NCBI GenBank assembly: GCA_002685815.1
Contig: NYYM01000003.1
Coordinates: 22,036 to 45,470, forward strand
Direction of reading: 5' to 3'
DNA: 23,435 nucleotides
Source: Dehalococcoidales bacterium
GTDB lineage: Bacteria > Chloroflexota > Dehalococcoidia > Dehalococcoidales > UBA2162
Below, in pieces: positions 7,777 through 16,969 of the stretch (positions within the stretch are counted from its first letter, which is position 1; the number at the start of each line of letters is the position of its first letter). Under the pieces are notes generated by a model, which saw only the letters and a list, made by a program, of their open reading frames with translations, was not told the DNA's origin and searched no databases. Made by a program: the position numbers and the translations under genes.

Positions 7777-8526
7777 TCAAAATGGTAAGGCACCCGGTGG
7801 CAAATTCCAGGGCCAGACAAGATGCAGGCCTAACCCTCTGAAAAAGAGGGTAACAATCAAAAGTACGACATAGGTTGTGACAAAGGCGCTGAAGAGGCCT
7901 ACCATCATCTCTCTTTTGGTGGGATTCCACCTGCGGCGAATGATCATTATGAGTAAACCGGTGAGCCCGCTTATAACGATAATAGGGATAATCCAGGCCG
8001 GTATTATTTCAGGTTCACTTATAAACGACTTGACTTGAATATATTCGTCGAACAGAACAAGGGCCACAAGCCAGATGGTGGTGTAGACAGCGGCAAATGT
8101 GGCGATGGCCTTGCCTTTCTGGGAAGCGAACCATATGCTGATATCCGCCTTGCTGCGGTCAATATAGGGGATGGCCATCAGGATAACGATCACGATTGTC
8201 GGGATGATAACGCCGGCCAGAGCCGGGTTCATGTGAAGAAGTAAGTCCTGGAGGTTCAGGAAGTACCAGGCAGCTTTGGAAGGGTTCTCGGTTACATCCG
8301 GGTTAGCGAATTCTCTTAAAGGGGCGTTCCAGGCAACGGACATGAACAGGAGAAGAACCATAGTACCCAGGGAGGCCAATACCTCCAGTATCAGGAGATG
8401 GGGCCAGGAGGTGACCGTATCTTCAGGGCCCTTGTCCACCATTGGGCTGGTACCTTTGACCAGTTCCATCAGGCCGTAGCTCTTCTTAGAATCCTTGGGG
8501 AACAATTCTCCGGGGTCTTTGCTCAT
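7777..8526 (-). CDS. Cytochrome b C-terminal subunit (subunit IV-like) of the bc complex
   Basis: A 249-residue membrane protein that matches the C-terminal half of split cytochrome b. About four hydrophobic helices are visible (residues about 42-64, 100-120, 138-158, 172-194), plus one near 208-228. The Qo-site motif usually written PEWY reads AAWY here (residues 85-88, within NPSKAAWYFLNLQ), so the catalytic glutamate position is altanine. No CxxCH is present, so unlike many Gram-positive QcrC proteins it is not fused to a cytochrome c domain. Its ATG shares one base with the stop of the N-terminal subunit gene (TAATG), indicating translational coupling. Confidence 0.9.
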   Translation of the reverse strand: MSKDPGELFPKDSKKSYGLMELVKGTSPMVDKGPEDTVTSWPHLLILEVLASLGTMVLLLFMSVAWNAPLREFANPDVTENPSKAAWYFLNLQDLLLHMNPALAGVIIPTIVIVILMAIPYIDRSKADISIWFASQKGKAIATFAAVYTTIWLVALVLFDEYIQVKSFISEPEIIPAWIIPIIVISGLTGLLIMIIRRRWNPTKREMMVGLFSAFVTTYVVLLIVTLFFRGLGLHLVWPWNLPPGALPF

Positions 8527-9290
8527 TATGCTGCTCCCTCCGTCTGGTCCTCAGTGATCTCATCCGGGTTGGATAGCCCGCCGTCTTTTCTGATTCTCCA
8601 GAAATGGATACCGATGAGGACTGTCATCACCCCCGGCAGTAAGGCAATATGCAGGGCGTAGAATCTGACCAGGGCGTCCGGCCCGGCTTCCATTGCCCCC
8701 AACAGGATAAGCCTGACCTGGTCACCTATCAACGGAGTTACTCCGGCGATATTGGTGCCTACGGTAACCGCCCAGTAGGCCAGCTGGTCCCAGGGGAGCA
8801 GGTAGCCGGTGTAGCTCAATACCAGGGTTAGTACCCAGAGGATAACTCCTATTACCCAGTTGAATTCCCGGGGACGTTTGTAGCCACCGGTGAAAAACAC
8901 CCGGCAGAGATGAAGGAAAACCGAGATCACCATCAGATGGGCTGCCCAGCGGTGCATGTTCCTCATCAACATGCCAAAAGTAATCGAAGTTTCCAGGGCC
9001 TGGATATCCGTGTAGGCGCGTTCGATGGACGGAGCGTAAAAGAACATCAAGTATATTCCGGTAACTACTAGAACCATGAAGAGAAAGAAGGTGATAAAGC
9101 CCATTCCCCAGGTGTAACTGACTTTGAGGGTATGCTTTCTTACCTTAACGGGATGAATGTGCAAGAACCAGCTATTGACGATTGTTTTGGAGCGGTTTTC
9201 ATCAGTGTTGGGATAACCCTGGCGAAAAACGGAGCGCCATATCTGGCTCCGGGTGATAATTTTCAAGATTGCATTTATATCAGGCATCAT
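8526..9290 (-). CDS. Cytochrome b N-terminal subunit (b6-like) of the bc complex
   Basis: A 254-residue protein with the four helices of cytochrome b6. The heme-ligand pairs are present: His in NMHRWAAH and His in [19 protein letters not shown] (13 residues between), then His in [11 protein letters not shown] and IGIHFWR. The second pair has 14 residues between, the b6/Gram-positive spacing and not the 13 of bc1. The cysteine that binds the extra heme in b6 (YCLG) reads YTWG, so that heme is probably absent. The start ATG overlaps the flavoprotein stop by four bases (ATGA), so the two are translationally coupled. Confidence 0.92.
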   Translation of the reverse strand: MMPDINAILKIITRSQIWRSVFRQGYPNTDENRSKTIVNSWFLHIHPVKVRKHTLKVSYTWGMGFITFFLFMVLVVTGIYLMFFYAPSIERAYTDIQALETSITFGMLMRNMHRWAAHLMVISVFLHLCRVFFTGGYKRPREFNWVIGVILWVLTLVLSYTGYLLPWDQLAYWAVTVGTNIAGVTPLIGDQVRLILLGAMEAGPDALVRFYALHIALLPGVMTVLIGIHFWRIRKDGGLSNPDEITEDQTEGAA

Positions 9291-11287
9291 CGACTGTCAG
9301 CCCCCTCTCCGAGGGACTTCCCAGCATTTTCCTCATAAACCAACTCCTCCTCAAACTGGAAAGCTTCCATGGTGATAGCTCCGGTAGGACAGCGTTTGGC
9401 GCAAAGACCGCAGCGTATGCAGCGGGTTTCATCCTTTATCATGGCTGTTCCTTGGTCCAGAACCTGCCCACCTTTACGAAATGAATCCAAAGATATTCCG
9501 TACCTGGTCTCGACTATTGCCTCAAGCCTGGGGTTTCCTTGAATCTTGTCCAGCCTGACCATCTTGTAACAATTCTGGGGACAAACATCGACGCACCCTC
9601 CGCAGAGGATACACAGGTCAGCGTCAAAAACAGTCTGGATGTGACAGCGGAGACAGCGGTCGGCTTGCTCCACAGCCGTTTCTTCATCATAGTCCTGTTC
9701 TACTTCAGAGACCCCGGTTCTTTGGTCCAGTGGGAGCAGAGAAGCTCTCTCTTTGGCTATCTCCAAACCTCCCTCGACGAACCATTCCCTGGCGGGTGTC
9801 TCCTGAAGGCTGGTCCGGTGAATGATACTGGCGGGGCTCTTCTGTAGATAATCATCGATAGATCTGGCTGCCTGGTGCCCGTCCTTGACTGACTCGATGA
9901 TGATTCTGGGCCCGAAGGCGACGTCACCACCGGCGAAAATGCCGGGAGCGGTAGTGGCCAGACTGTCGGGGTCCACCAAAATGGTTCCCCAGGTGCTAAC
10001 TTCAAGGCCGTCTTTAGGATTGATAAAGGAGAGGTCGCTGCCCTGTCCGGTGGCCACTATGATGGTATCGCCCTCGATGATTTCTTCCGAGTTGGGGACG
10101 AAGTTAAGGGTCCGTTTTCCGGCTTCATCATATATCGATTCCATCCGGATGGTCTCCAGCCCGGTTACTTTTCCGTTCTGCCCGTGGATTTTCACCGGGG
10201 CCCGGCTGGTGTGAAGAAAGACGCCTTCATCCACGGCGTCCTGAACTTCTTCATCGGGAGCCCTCATCTCCGCTCTGGAGCCACGATACAGCATGTGTAC
10301 CTCTCTGGTTCCCAGGCGCAGGACATCTCTGGCAGCGTCCAGGGCGGCCACGCCGTCTTTCTCCAGAAAACCCTCATCGAGGCGGAGCATGGTACGGGCC
10401 GCATCTACGGCGGTACCCCCACCCCCAATGACGAGAACCCTGTTGCCAACTTTGGCTCCGTTGCCAAGGTTGGCTTCTCTTAGGAAATCCAGCGAGTAAA
10501 TAACTCCATCTAGGTCCGCGCCTTCGGCTCCGGGGTCTCGGTCCACGTAGGCCCCGATGGCGATAAAAATGGCTTCATAGCCGTCATCTTTCAGACTGCT
10601 AATGGTAAAGTCCTTACCCAGACGCACATTCAGCTTTAATTCCACACCCTGTTTCAGGATTTCTTCTATCTCAAATCTGACCAGGTTTCGGGGAAGTCTG
10701 TATTCCGGGATGCCCAGAACCAGCATGCCACCGGGTACGGGGGCCGCCTCAAAGACGGTTACTTCATATCCGTAGATGGCCAGATTATTGGCTGCGGTGA
10801 GACCGGCCGGTCCGGCACCGATAACGGCTACCCTGGCCTTCCTCCGGGTCGGCTTTCTCTTGCTGGTGGCCTTAAGCAGAGCGGCCAAGCTCTCTACGGT
10901 GTTCGAATTACCCGGGGCGTCTTCGGCCAGGAATTCGACGCCCTCTCCCTCAACCGAGTCCTGAGCATGGGGGAGACGCCCGCTGTGCTCCACGCCGTAG
11001 CGCTCGGTGACAAAGCGTTTCAGGGCCCGGATGGTGACAGGGTGGTCGATATTGTTCCGCCGGCAGGCATCTTCACAGGGGGCTGCGCACACTCGACCGC
11101 AGGTAGAGGTAAAGGGGTTGGGTTGTCTGGCTATGATGAACCCTTCTTTATACTCTCGCCGAGATATGGCGTTTACGTAGCCCTGAGCGCTGGTGTGCAC
11201 CGGGCAGGCATTTTGGCAGCTGATGGCTCTTCTATGATAGTCAGTGTCGACAGCCTCGACCTGATATCTTTCGTCGCTGTTTTTCAT
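9287..11287 (-). CDS. GltD-like NAD(P)H/FAD Fe-S oxidoreductase with two C-terminal ferredoxin clusters
   Basis: A 666-residue soluble flavoprotein. Near the N-terminus it has the GltD/DPYD-type cysteine set (CQNAC, Cys24 and Cys28; [13 protein letters not shown], Cys63-75). An FAD Rossmann motif GAGPAGL (about 157-163) and a second NAD(P) motif [11 protein letters not shown] (about 288-298) follow. The C-terminus carries two [4Fe-4S] motifs, [12 protein letters not shown] (Cys559-569) and [12 protein letters not shown] (Cys623-633). ATG at 11287 is preferred, with GGTGAGAAGG directly before it; TTG at 11326 would add 13 residues. It is the first gene of the bc operon and overlaps cytochrome b by four bases. 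I infer that it links NAD(P)H or ferredoxin to the quinone/bc complex; the direction is unknown. Confidence 0.88.
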   Translation of the reverse strand: MKNSDERYQVEAVDTDYHRRAISCQNACPVHTSAQGYVNAISRREYKEGFIIARQPNPFTSTCGRVCAAPCEDACRRNNIDHPVTIRALKRFVTERYGVEHSGRLPHAQDSVEGEGVEFLAEDAPGNSNTVESLAALLKATSKRKPTRRKARVAVIGAGPAGLTAANNLAIYGYEVTVFEAAPVPGGMLVLGIPEYRLPRNLVRFEIEEILKQGVELKLNVRLGKDFTISSLKDDGYEAIFIAIGAYVDRDPGAEGADLDGVIYSLDFLREANLGNGAKVGNRVLVIGGGGTAVDAARTMLRLDEGFLEKDGVAALDAARDVLRLGTREVHMLYRGSRAEMRAPDEEVQDAVDEGVFLHTSRAPVKIHGQNGKVTGLETIRMESIYDEAGKRTLNFVPNSEEIIEGDTIIVATGQGSDLSFINPKDGLEVSTWGTILVDPDSLATTAPGIFAGGDVAFGPRIIIESVKDGHQAARSIDDYLQKSPASIIHRTSLQETPAREWFVEGGLEIAKERASLLPLDQRTGVSEVEQDYDEETAVEQADRCLRCHIQTVFDADLCILCGGCVDVCPQNCYKMVRLDKIQGNPRLEAIVETRYGISLDSFRKGGQVLDQGTAMIKDETRCIRCGLCAKRCPTGAITMEAFQFEEELVYEENAGKSLGEGADSR

Positions 11288-11390
11288 CCTTCTCACCAGT
11301 CTAGCAGTTTTTTCTCTCCGATTCAAACCGAGCCTGAAGAACTAGTTTTGCGGGTTCTTTTGTCTCTCCTGAAGGGGGACTCCACCTTTG

Positions 11391-11440
11391 AGATGATAAG
11401 TATTCAATTACGTCATTGTCTGTCAGAAAAGTGACAAAAA
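11391..11440 (-). promoter_or_regulatory. Promoter and Crp/Fnr-type operator of the flavoprotein/bc operon
   Basis: Read on the minus strand, TTTTTGTCA, six bases, TGACAGACA, 17 bases, then TTATCATCT, which holds a TATCAT -10 (11398-11393). The palindrome TGTCA-N6-TGACA is perfect (11436-11421). Transcription would start near 11386, with the palindrome centre about 42 bases upstream, the class II activator position. The same layout occurs before the nar operon. A further CGACAAAAA half-site lies 20 bases upstream (plus strand 11452-11460). Confidence 0.72.
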
Positions 11441-11552
11441 ATTCCCAGGGGCGACAAAAATCGCATGGTTCATGGAAATACCAGGCAAACAATGCTGGAT
11501 GTTGGCTTTGCCAAGCGAGTCCCGAATCCTGAGCACGCCAATAAACTTTCTC

Positions 11553-12245
11553 TCAATGTTCGGGCTGGGTCCGTTCCCAAAGGGCGTCGGGTTCCAGGAC
11601 TATGATGCGCCGTTTTTCTATCTTTATGACGTCTTCTCTGACCAGTTCACGCAAAGAATTATTGAGTACCTGCCTGGAGCAGCCGACGACGCAGGCCAGA
11701 TGGTGCTGGGTCAGGGGCCGGTTGGTTGGCATTGAAGAGCCTTCATCCTGCCGTTCGCCCAGTTGCAGCAGCAGTTTGGCCAGGCGGGAGGATGCACTTC
11801 GGAAAGAGAAATCTTCCACCGTGTTAAGCAGGTCACGAAGCCTCATGGACAGAACGGGCACCAGTTGCAGGGCTATTTCAGGATAAGAGCTCATCAAGGA
11901 CTCAAAGTTGGCTATGGGAACGAAAATCGCTTTGCTGGCTTCCAGTGCCTGAGCGCTGACCGGGTTGGGGCCACGGTCAAACAAAGGAGCGCATTCAAAA
12001 CACCCTGTGGGATGAACGACTCGCATGATTTGTTCCTGCCCGTCCCTCGAATTACGGTAAAGCTTCACCGCCCCTGATTTCATTACGAAGAGGCCGGGGC
12101 ACGATTCTCCTTCGAGCAGGATAGTTTCTCCTTTAGCAAAAGACTGTTCCCGTGCCGAGGCCAGTAACTGTTTCAAAACCTCAGGGCTTAGACCACTAAA
12201 GCAGGGTATTGACCTTAAGATACGTGATGCGGTAGTATCTATCAT
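11553..12245 (-). CDS. Crp/Fnr-family transcriptional regulator
   Basis: A 230-residue regulator: N-terminal cyclic-nucleotide-binding-like beta barrel (about 8-125), long dimer helix (about 130-150) and C-terminal helix-turn-helix with GCSRQVLNNSLREL as recognition helix. Compared with E. coli CRP (CSRETVGRIL), Glu181 is Gln and Arg185 is Asn, so the target should differ from TGTGA. Cysteines 15, 49, 82 and 85 are present, the last two as GCFEC; the N-terminal CxxC cluster of Fnr is missing. ATG at 12245 is chosen over ATG at 12320 because the longer form would start inside its own -35 box. No Shine-Dalgarno is visible. It is the likely controller of both adjacent operons. Confidence 0.88.
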   Translation of the reverse strand: MIDTTASRILRSIPCFSGLSPEVLKQLLASAREQSFAKGETILLEGESCPGLFVMKSGAVKLYRNSRDGQEQIMRVVHPTGCFECAPLFDRGPNPVSAQALEASKAIFVPIANFESLMSSYPEIALQLVPVLSMRLRDLLNTVEDFSFRSASSRLAKLLLQLGERQDEGSSMPTNRPLTQHHLACVVGCSRQVLNNSLRELVREDVIKIEKRRIIVLEPDALWERTQPEH

Positions 12246-12291
12246 TGTTAAATTGGTTGTAATTTGCAGGGTACCTGCGCAAACCGAAGTA

Positions 12292-12320
12292 ATTATAGCA
12301 CCTGTATCGGTTTTTGTCAT
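12292..12320 (-). promoter_or_regulatory. Promoter of the Crp/Fnr regulator gene, -35 inside the operator
   Basis: On the minus strand ATGACA (12320-12315) and a perfect TATAAT (12297-12292) are 17 bases apart. Transcription would start near 12285, about 40 bases before the ATG at 12245. The -35 is one arm of the TGTCA-N6-TGACA palindrome, which would let the bound regulator block its own promoter. Confidence 0.62.
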
Positions 12321-12364
12321 CTTTATGACAGACAGTGGGCTGCTTGAGAGTTATCATCTTGGCG
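12311..12364 (+). promoter_or_regulatory. Promoter and Crp/Fnr-type operator of the nar operon
   Basis: TTTTTGTCA, six bases, TGACAGACA (ending 12334), 16 bases, then TTATCATCT with a TATCAT -10 at 12352-12357. The 16-base arms TGTCAT-N4-ATGACA (12315-12330) form a perfect palindrome centred at 12322.5, 41.5 bases before a start at about 12364. An alternative activator-independent promoter is TTGAGA (12344-12349) and TACAAT (12368-12373) with 18 bases between. The regulator is encoded next door on the other strand. Confidence 0.72.
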
Positions 12365-12395
12365 GACTACAATCTAAAGGGAGAAAATTAGAATA

Positions 12396-13343
12396 GTGAC
12401 AGGAGATAAAAGGGAGCGAGCGCGGGCATTTCGGCCTGGCGCAGTTTGGGCCGGGCTGGTATCTACCGTTTTGGTTCTCATTCTGGGTGTAGCTTTCTTG
12501 GGCTCGACCGGAAATCGGGTAAGCGGGGCCACTCTTCAGTCTCCAGTTTTTTTCGGCACATACTCGCAGAACGGCAACGGAGGGACCATATTCGAGCAAA
12601 AATGTCGGGCGTGCCATACTATCGGTGGCGGTCGCCTGGTCGGTCCTGATCTTGATGGCGTTGCTGGCCGTCGGGACAAGGATTGGATTATCGGCTTTAT
12701 TGTCACACCAGACCAGGTCATTGCCTCGGGAGACCCCGCGGCCACCCAGTTGCTCAAGGAATACGGTACGCCGATGCCCAATCTGGGCGTTTCGGAACAT
12801 GAGGCGGAGGATGTCTTGGCCTATATCAAGGCTGAGTCTTCCGATCAGGCTAGTCCTGCTGAAGTGAAAACAACCAAAGTGCAACCGGTACTGATATCGG
12901 AAGGTACGGGCGGTGATGCTGCCAGAGGTCGGGATATTTTCACCGGCAGCGTTTCTCTTAAGAATGGTGGGGCAGCCTGTATCAGTTGCCACAATATTGA
13001 TGGGATCGCCGCTCTCGGCGGCGGAGCCGTGGCCAAAAACCTGACAGCCTCTTACTCCAACCTGGGTGAATCGGGCCTCAAGGCCATTCTGGAGACGACT
13101 CCGTTCCCCTTGATGGAGGCGATTTATGGCCCTCGCCCTCTGGAGGACGGCGAAGTGACGCAGTTGATTGCTTTCTTCGGGGAGTCGGCAGGTGCCGGAC
13201 AGGAAGCGTCGGATCAGAGTGCCATCATCTTTCTCGGGATCGGTATCGCCGGTCTACTGGTAATCGTCATACTATTGCAGACCATCTGGAGAGGGAGGCT
13301 TTCCGGAGTTCGCCAAACTTTAGTTAAGGGAGGCTCGAAATGA
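12396..13343 (+). CDS. Diheme cytochrome c at the head of the nar operon (NarC-like)
   Basis: A 315-residue protein anchored by a helix near each end (about 17-37 and 276-297), leaving two cytochrome c modules outside the membrane. Heme sites are CRACH (Cys70-His74) and CISCH (Cys195-His199). Likely methionine ligands are Met127 (GTPMPNLG) and Met240 ([10 protein letters not shown]). Its place directly before narG, with a four-base ATGA overlap, resembles narC in the Thermus narCGHJI operon. It could exchange electrons between the nitrate reductase membrane subunit or quinone pool and soluble or bc-linked cytochromes. GTG at 12396 is the start; AAGGGAG lies about 12 bases upstream. Confidence 0.88.
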   Translation: MTGDKRERARAFRPGAVWAGLVSTVLVLILGVAFLGSTGNRVSGATLQSPVFFGTYSQNGNGGTIFEQKCRACHTIGGGRLVGPDLDGVAGRRDKDWIIGFIVTPDQVIASGDPAATQLLKEYGTPMPNLGVSEHEAEDVLAYIKAESSDQASPAEVKTTKVQPVLISEGTGGDAARGRDIFTGSVSLKNGGAACISCHNIDGIAALGGGAVAKNLTASYSNLGESGLKAILETTPFPLMEAIYGPRPLEDGEVTQLIAFFGESAGAGQEASDQSAIIFLGIGIAGLLVIVILLQTIWRGRLSGVRQTLVKGGSK

Positions 13344-16300
13344 GCTGGATTCAGGATATAGTAAACCCGCAGCAGCGCGCCTGGGAGGACTTCTATCGCA
13401 ACCGATGGGAGCATGATAAGGTTGTCCGCAGTACCCACGGCGTCAACTGTACCGGTGGTTGCTCCTGGAACGTCTACGTCAAGAACGGTATAATCACCTG
13501 GGAAACGCAGGCGCTGGACTATCCTGACTTCGACCAGGATATGCCTCCATACGAACCGCGAGGTTGTCAACGGGGGATTTCATTCTCGTGGTACATCTAC
13601 AGTCCTATCAGGGTTAAATACCCTTATATTAGAGGCCCTCTGGTGGACCTTTGGAGAGAAGCCAGGCAGAAACATAATAATCCTATTGAGGCCTGGGCAT
13701 CGGTGGTGGAGAACAGTGAGGGCCGGGCCAGCTACCAACGGGCACGGGGTAAGGGCGGCTTCCGGCGGGCTTCCTGGGATGAAGCTAAAGAAATCATTGC
13801 CGCTTCAATGATGCACACAGCCAAGAAACACGGGCCCGACCGCATTGCCGGCTTCTCGCCTATTCCGGCCATGTCGTACCTGAGCTACGGAGGGGGCTCA
13901 CGTCTGCTGCAGCTCTTCGGGGGTGTTAACCTCAGTTTCTATGATTGGTACTGTGACCTTCCGCCAGCCTCCCCCGAGATCTGGGGAGAGCAGACCGACG
14001 TGCAGGAAAGTATCGACTGGTTCCATGCCAAATATGTTGTCTCCATGGGTTCAAACCTGAATATGACCCGCACTCCTGACGTCCATTTTGTGGCCGAGGG
14101 CCGTTATCAGGGCGCCAAATTCACCGTCCTGTCACCGGATTTCAGCCAGGTATCGAAGTACTCCGATTGGTGGATACCGCTTAATGCCGGCCAGGATGGG
14201 GCTTTCTGGATGGCAGCGAATCACGTCATCCTTAAGGAATTCTACGTGGACAGACAGGTGCCCTATTTTGTTGATTACCTTAAACAGCATACTGACAGCC
14301 CTTTTCTGGTTGCTCTGAACAAGAAGGGTGACGGCTATGAGGCCGGGAAGTTCATACGGGCCAAAACCGTCTCCCGGTACAAGGATGTAGAGAACGGGGA
14401 CTGGAAATTCGTCATTTATGATACCAATTCGGGACAACCGAGGATGCCGAAAGGAGCAATGGGGGACCGCTGGGCAACCACGGAAACCGGTAAATGGAAT
14501 ACCGAGATGAAGGACGGACTGGACGATGCCGAGCTTGAGCCGATACTCAGCTTCATCGATAATAGTGATGAAGTGCTCCAGGTTGACTTTAGCGGTTTTG
14601 AGGACCAATCCGTGTCCAAGCGGGGGGTGCCGGTCAAATACGTGGAGACGGAAGAAGGTAAGATTGCGCTAACCACCGTATTCGATCTGATGATGGCCCG
14701 GTTCGGGGTGGGGCGTGGCCTAGCCGGCGATTACGCCGAGGGCTATGATGATGAAAAATCCTATTCTCCGGCCTGGCAGGAAAGATTTACAGGAATCGAC
14801 CGCGAGACGATAATAAAATTTGCCCGGGAATTCGCCGGTACCGCCGAAAATACCGAAGGTAAATGTACCGTTATCATCGGGGCCGGTATTAATCACTGGT
14901 ATCATAACAACCTGATATACCGCTCTGCCATCACCGGACTGATGCTGACGGGCTGTATCGGGCGCAATGGCGGGGGACTGGCCCACTATGTCGGTCAGGA
15001 AAAGCTGGCGGCGGTGGCTCCTTGGTCAACTATCGCCTTTGCCAATGACTGGGTAGCTCCACCACGACTGCAAAACGCCCCTTCATATTACTATACCCAC
15101 ACAGACCAGTGGCGTTATGAAGGCAGCTTCAACGAGTATGCCCCTTCTGATAACGATAACCCTCTGAGTCATGGACATACTATGGATATGCAGGTAAAAT
15201 CCGTGCGAATGGGCTGGATGCCTTTCTATCCCCAGTTTAACCGCAATCCTTTTGACCTGGTTACTGAAGCCAAGGCTTCAGGCGCCGAGACCGACGAAGA
15301 TATCATCAAGTGGCTGGTAGCCCAGCTTAAGGACGGCAAAGTGCGTTTTGCCGTTGAGGACCCTGATGCTCCGGAAAACTGGCCCCGTATGTGGATTATC
15401 TGGAGAGGTAATGCCATAATGTCCAGCGCCAAAGGTCACGAATATTTCCTGCGCCATTTCTTGGGCACTAGTTCCAACGCCATTGCCGAAGAGAAGGCTG
15501 AAAATGCCGTCAGTGAGGTCGAATGGCGACCTAAGGCCCCTGAGGGGAAGATGGACCTGGTAATAGATATTAACTTCCGCATGGACACTTCTGCGCTTTA
15601 TTCGGATATCGTTCTACCCACGGCTACCTGGTATGAGAAGGACGACCTTAACTCTACCGACCTCCATACCTATATGCACCCCCTCTCAGAAGTGGTGCCT
15701 CCCTGCTGGGAATCAAAAACCGACTGGGAAATCTTCAAATTGCTGGCTAAGACGGTCAGCGAACTGGCCCAGGAATACGCTCCCGAGCCAATAAAGGAAA
15801 TTGTGGCCACCCCGTTGCAACACGATAGTGCCGATGAGATTGCCCAGACGTCAATAAAAGAATGGTCAAAGGGTGAGTGCGAACCTGTTCCCGGCAAAAC
15901 AATGCCTCACTTGAGAGTGGTGGAGAGGGACTATGCTAATTTGTACCAGCGTTTTATCTCCTTCGGTCCTATGGCCCGACAGAATGGCGTTGGTGCCCAT
16001 GGTGTCAGATGGGGCATTGAGGACCTTTATGACGAACTGGTACATACCAGACCGACCGAGAAATGGAATGGCAATGAATATCCTTCGTTAAATATCGCCA
16101 AGGATGCAGCCAATATTATCCTCCAACTGGCCCCTGAGACCAACGGTGAGTCGGCCTACCGTTCCTTTAGAGGGCTTGAGAAAAAGGTAGGTCTGCCTTT
16201 AGCTGACATGGCTGAGAAAGAACGGAGCATCAACTACACTTTTATGGATATACAGGTCCAACCTCAGCGTCTGCTGACGAGTCCCTGCTGGTCGGCTATC

Positions 16301-16957
16301 ATTAACGACGGGCGCACCTATTCGCCATTTTCGGTTAATGTCGAGCGCCGTGTGCCCTGGCGGACACTGACGGGACGTCAGCAATTCTACCATGACCATG
16401 AGCTTTACCTGGCCTTTGGTGAGCATTTGCCTGTCTACAAGCTTAGTCCTACCTCGGAGGTTTACGGGGATTTCAAAAACACTAACCCGACTGGCAAGAG
16501 TATTATGCTCAACTACCTCACTCCCCACGGCAAGTGGCATATTCATTCTACCTATTATGATAACGAGTTGATGTTAACCCTTTCCCGGGGTATCGAGCCT
16601 TTCTGGATCAGTGAGGATGACGCTAACGAGATTGGCATTAAGGATAACGACTGGGTAGAAATATACAATGACCACGGCGTTGTGGTTACCCGGGCGGTGA
16701 TTAGCGCCAGGGTTGCTAAAGGGACCTGTATCTTCTACCATTCACCCGAGCGGACTATTTCCGTGCCGAAGTCACCCCTGCGGAACAACATGCGGGCCGG
16801 GGGACACAATAGCCTTACCCGGACCCGGCTCAAGCCCATCCTGATGGCGGGAGGCTACGGTCAATTTACCTACGGGTTTAACTACTGGGGACCCACCGGA
16901 GTCAACCGCGACACTCACATTCTGGTACGGAAACTGGAGGGTGAGCCAACCTGGTAA
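13340..16957 (+). CDS. narG: Respiratory nitrate reductase alpha subunit
   Basis: A 1205-residue molybdopterin enzyme, close to E. coli NarG (1247). The [4Fe-4S] ligands are His33, Cys37, Cys41 and Cys76 (HGVNCTGGC and RGCQRG), with the same spacing as E. coli His49/Cys53/Cys57/Cys92. The molybdenum ligand Asp206 sits in [20 protein letters not shown] and HGVNCTGG blocks are nearly identical to E. coli. No twin-arginine signal is visible, so the catalytic site faces the cytoplasm. It reduces nitrate to nitrite with quinol electrons through NarH and NarI. Sequence alone does not exclude reverse use as a nitrite oxidoreductase, since NarG-type Nxr is very similar. Confidence 0.97.
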   Translation: MSWIQDIVNPQQRAWEDFYRNRWEHDKVVRSTHGVNCTGGCSWNVYVKNGIITWETQALDYPDFDQDMPPYEPRGCQRGISFSWYIYSPIRVKYPYIRGPLVDLWREARQKHNNPIEAWASVVENSEGRASYQRARGKGGFRRASWDEAKEIIAASMMHTAKKHGPDRIAGFSPIPAMSYLSYGGGSRLLQLFGGVNLSFYDWYCDLPPASPEIWGEQTDVQESIDWFHAKYVVSMGSNLNMTRTPDVHFVAEGRYQGAKFTVLSPDFSQVSKYSDWWIPLNAGQDGAFWMAANHVILKEFYVDRQVPYFVDYLKQHTDSPFLVALNKKGDGYEAGKFIRAKTVSRYKDVENGDWKFVIYDTNSGQPRMPKGAMGDRWATTETGKWNTEMKDGLDDAELEPILSFIDNSDEVLQVDFSGFEDQSVSKRGVPVKYVETEEGKIALTTVFDLMMARFGVGRGLAGDYAEGYDDEKSYSPAWQERFTGIDRETIIKFAREFAGTAENTEGKCTVIIGAGINHWYHNNLIYRSAITGLMLTGCIGRNGGGLAHYVGQEKLAAVAPWSTIAFANDWVAPPRLQNAPSYYYTHTDQWRYEGSFNEYAPSDNDNPLSHGHTMDMQVKSVRMGWMPFYPQFNRNPFDLVTEAKASGAETDEDIIKWLVAQLKDGKVRFAVEDPDAPENWPRMWIIWRGNAIMSSAKGHEYFLRHFLGTSSNAIAEEKAENAVSEVEWRPKAPEGKMDLVIDINFRMDTSALYSDIVLPTATWYEKDDLNSTDLHTYMHPLSEVVPPCWESKTDWEIFKLLAKTVSELAQEYAPEPIKEIVATPLQHDSADEIAQTSIKEWSKGECEPVPGKTMPHLRVVERDYANLYQRFISFGPMARQNGVGAHGVRWGIEDLYDELVHTRPTEKWNGNEYPSLNIAKDAANIILQLAPETNGESAYRSFRGLEKKVGLPLADMAEKERSINYTFMDIQVQPQRLLTSPCWSAIINDGRTYSPFSVNVERRVPWRTLTGRQQFYHDHELYLAFGEHLPVYKLSPTSEVYGDFKNTNPTGKSIMLNYLTPHGKWHIHSTYYDNELMLTLSRGIEPFWISEDDANEIGIKDNDWVEIYNDHGVVVTRAVISARVAKGTCIFYHSPERTISVPKSPLRNNMRAGGHNSLTRTRLKPILMAGGYGQFTYGFNYWGPTGVNRDTHILVRKLEGEPTW

Positions 16958-16969
16958 AAGGAGAACGAT

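Noticed and set aside
12246..12320. A 25-residue N-terminal extension of the Crp/Fnr regulator from ATG at 12320
   Set aside because: That ATG lies in the operator and -35 box of a good promoter whose TATAAT is downstream of it, and the extension does not look like family sequence.
12354..12992. A 212-residue open frame antisense to the nar-operon cytochrome
   Set aside because: It overlaps the nar promoter and a clear diheme cytochrome gene, with no recognisable domains.
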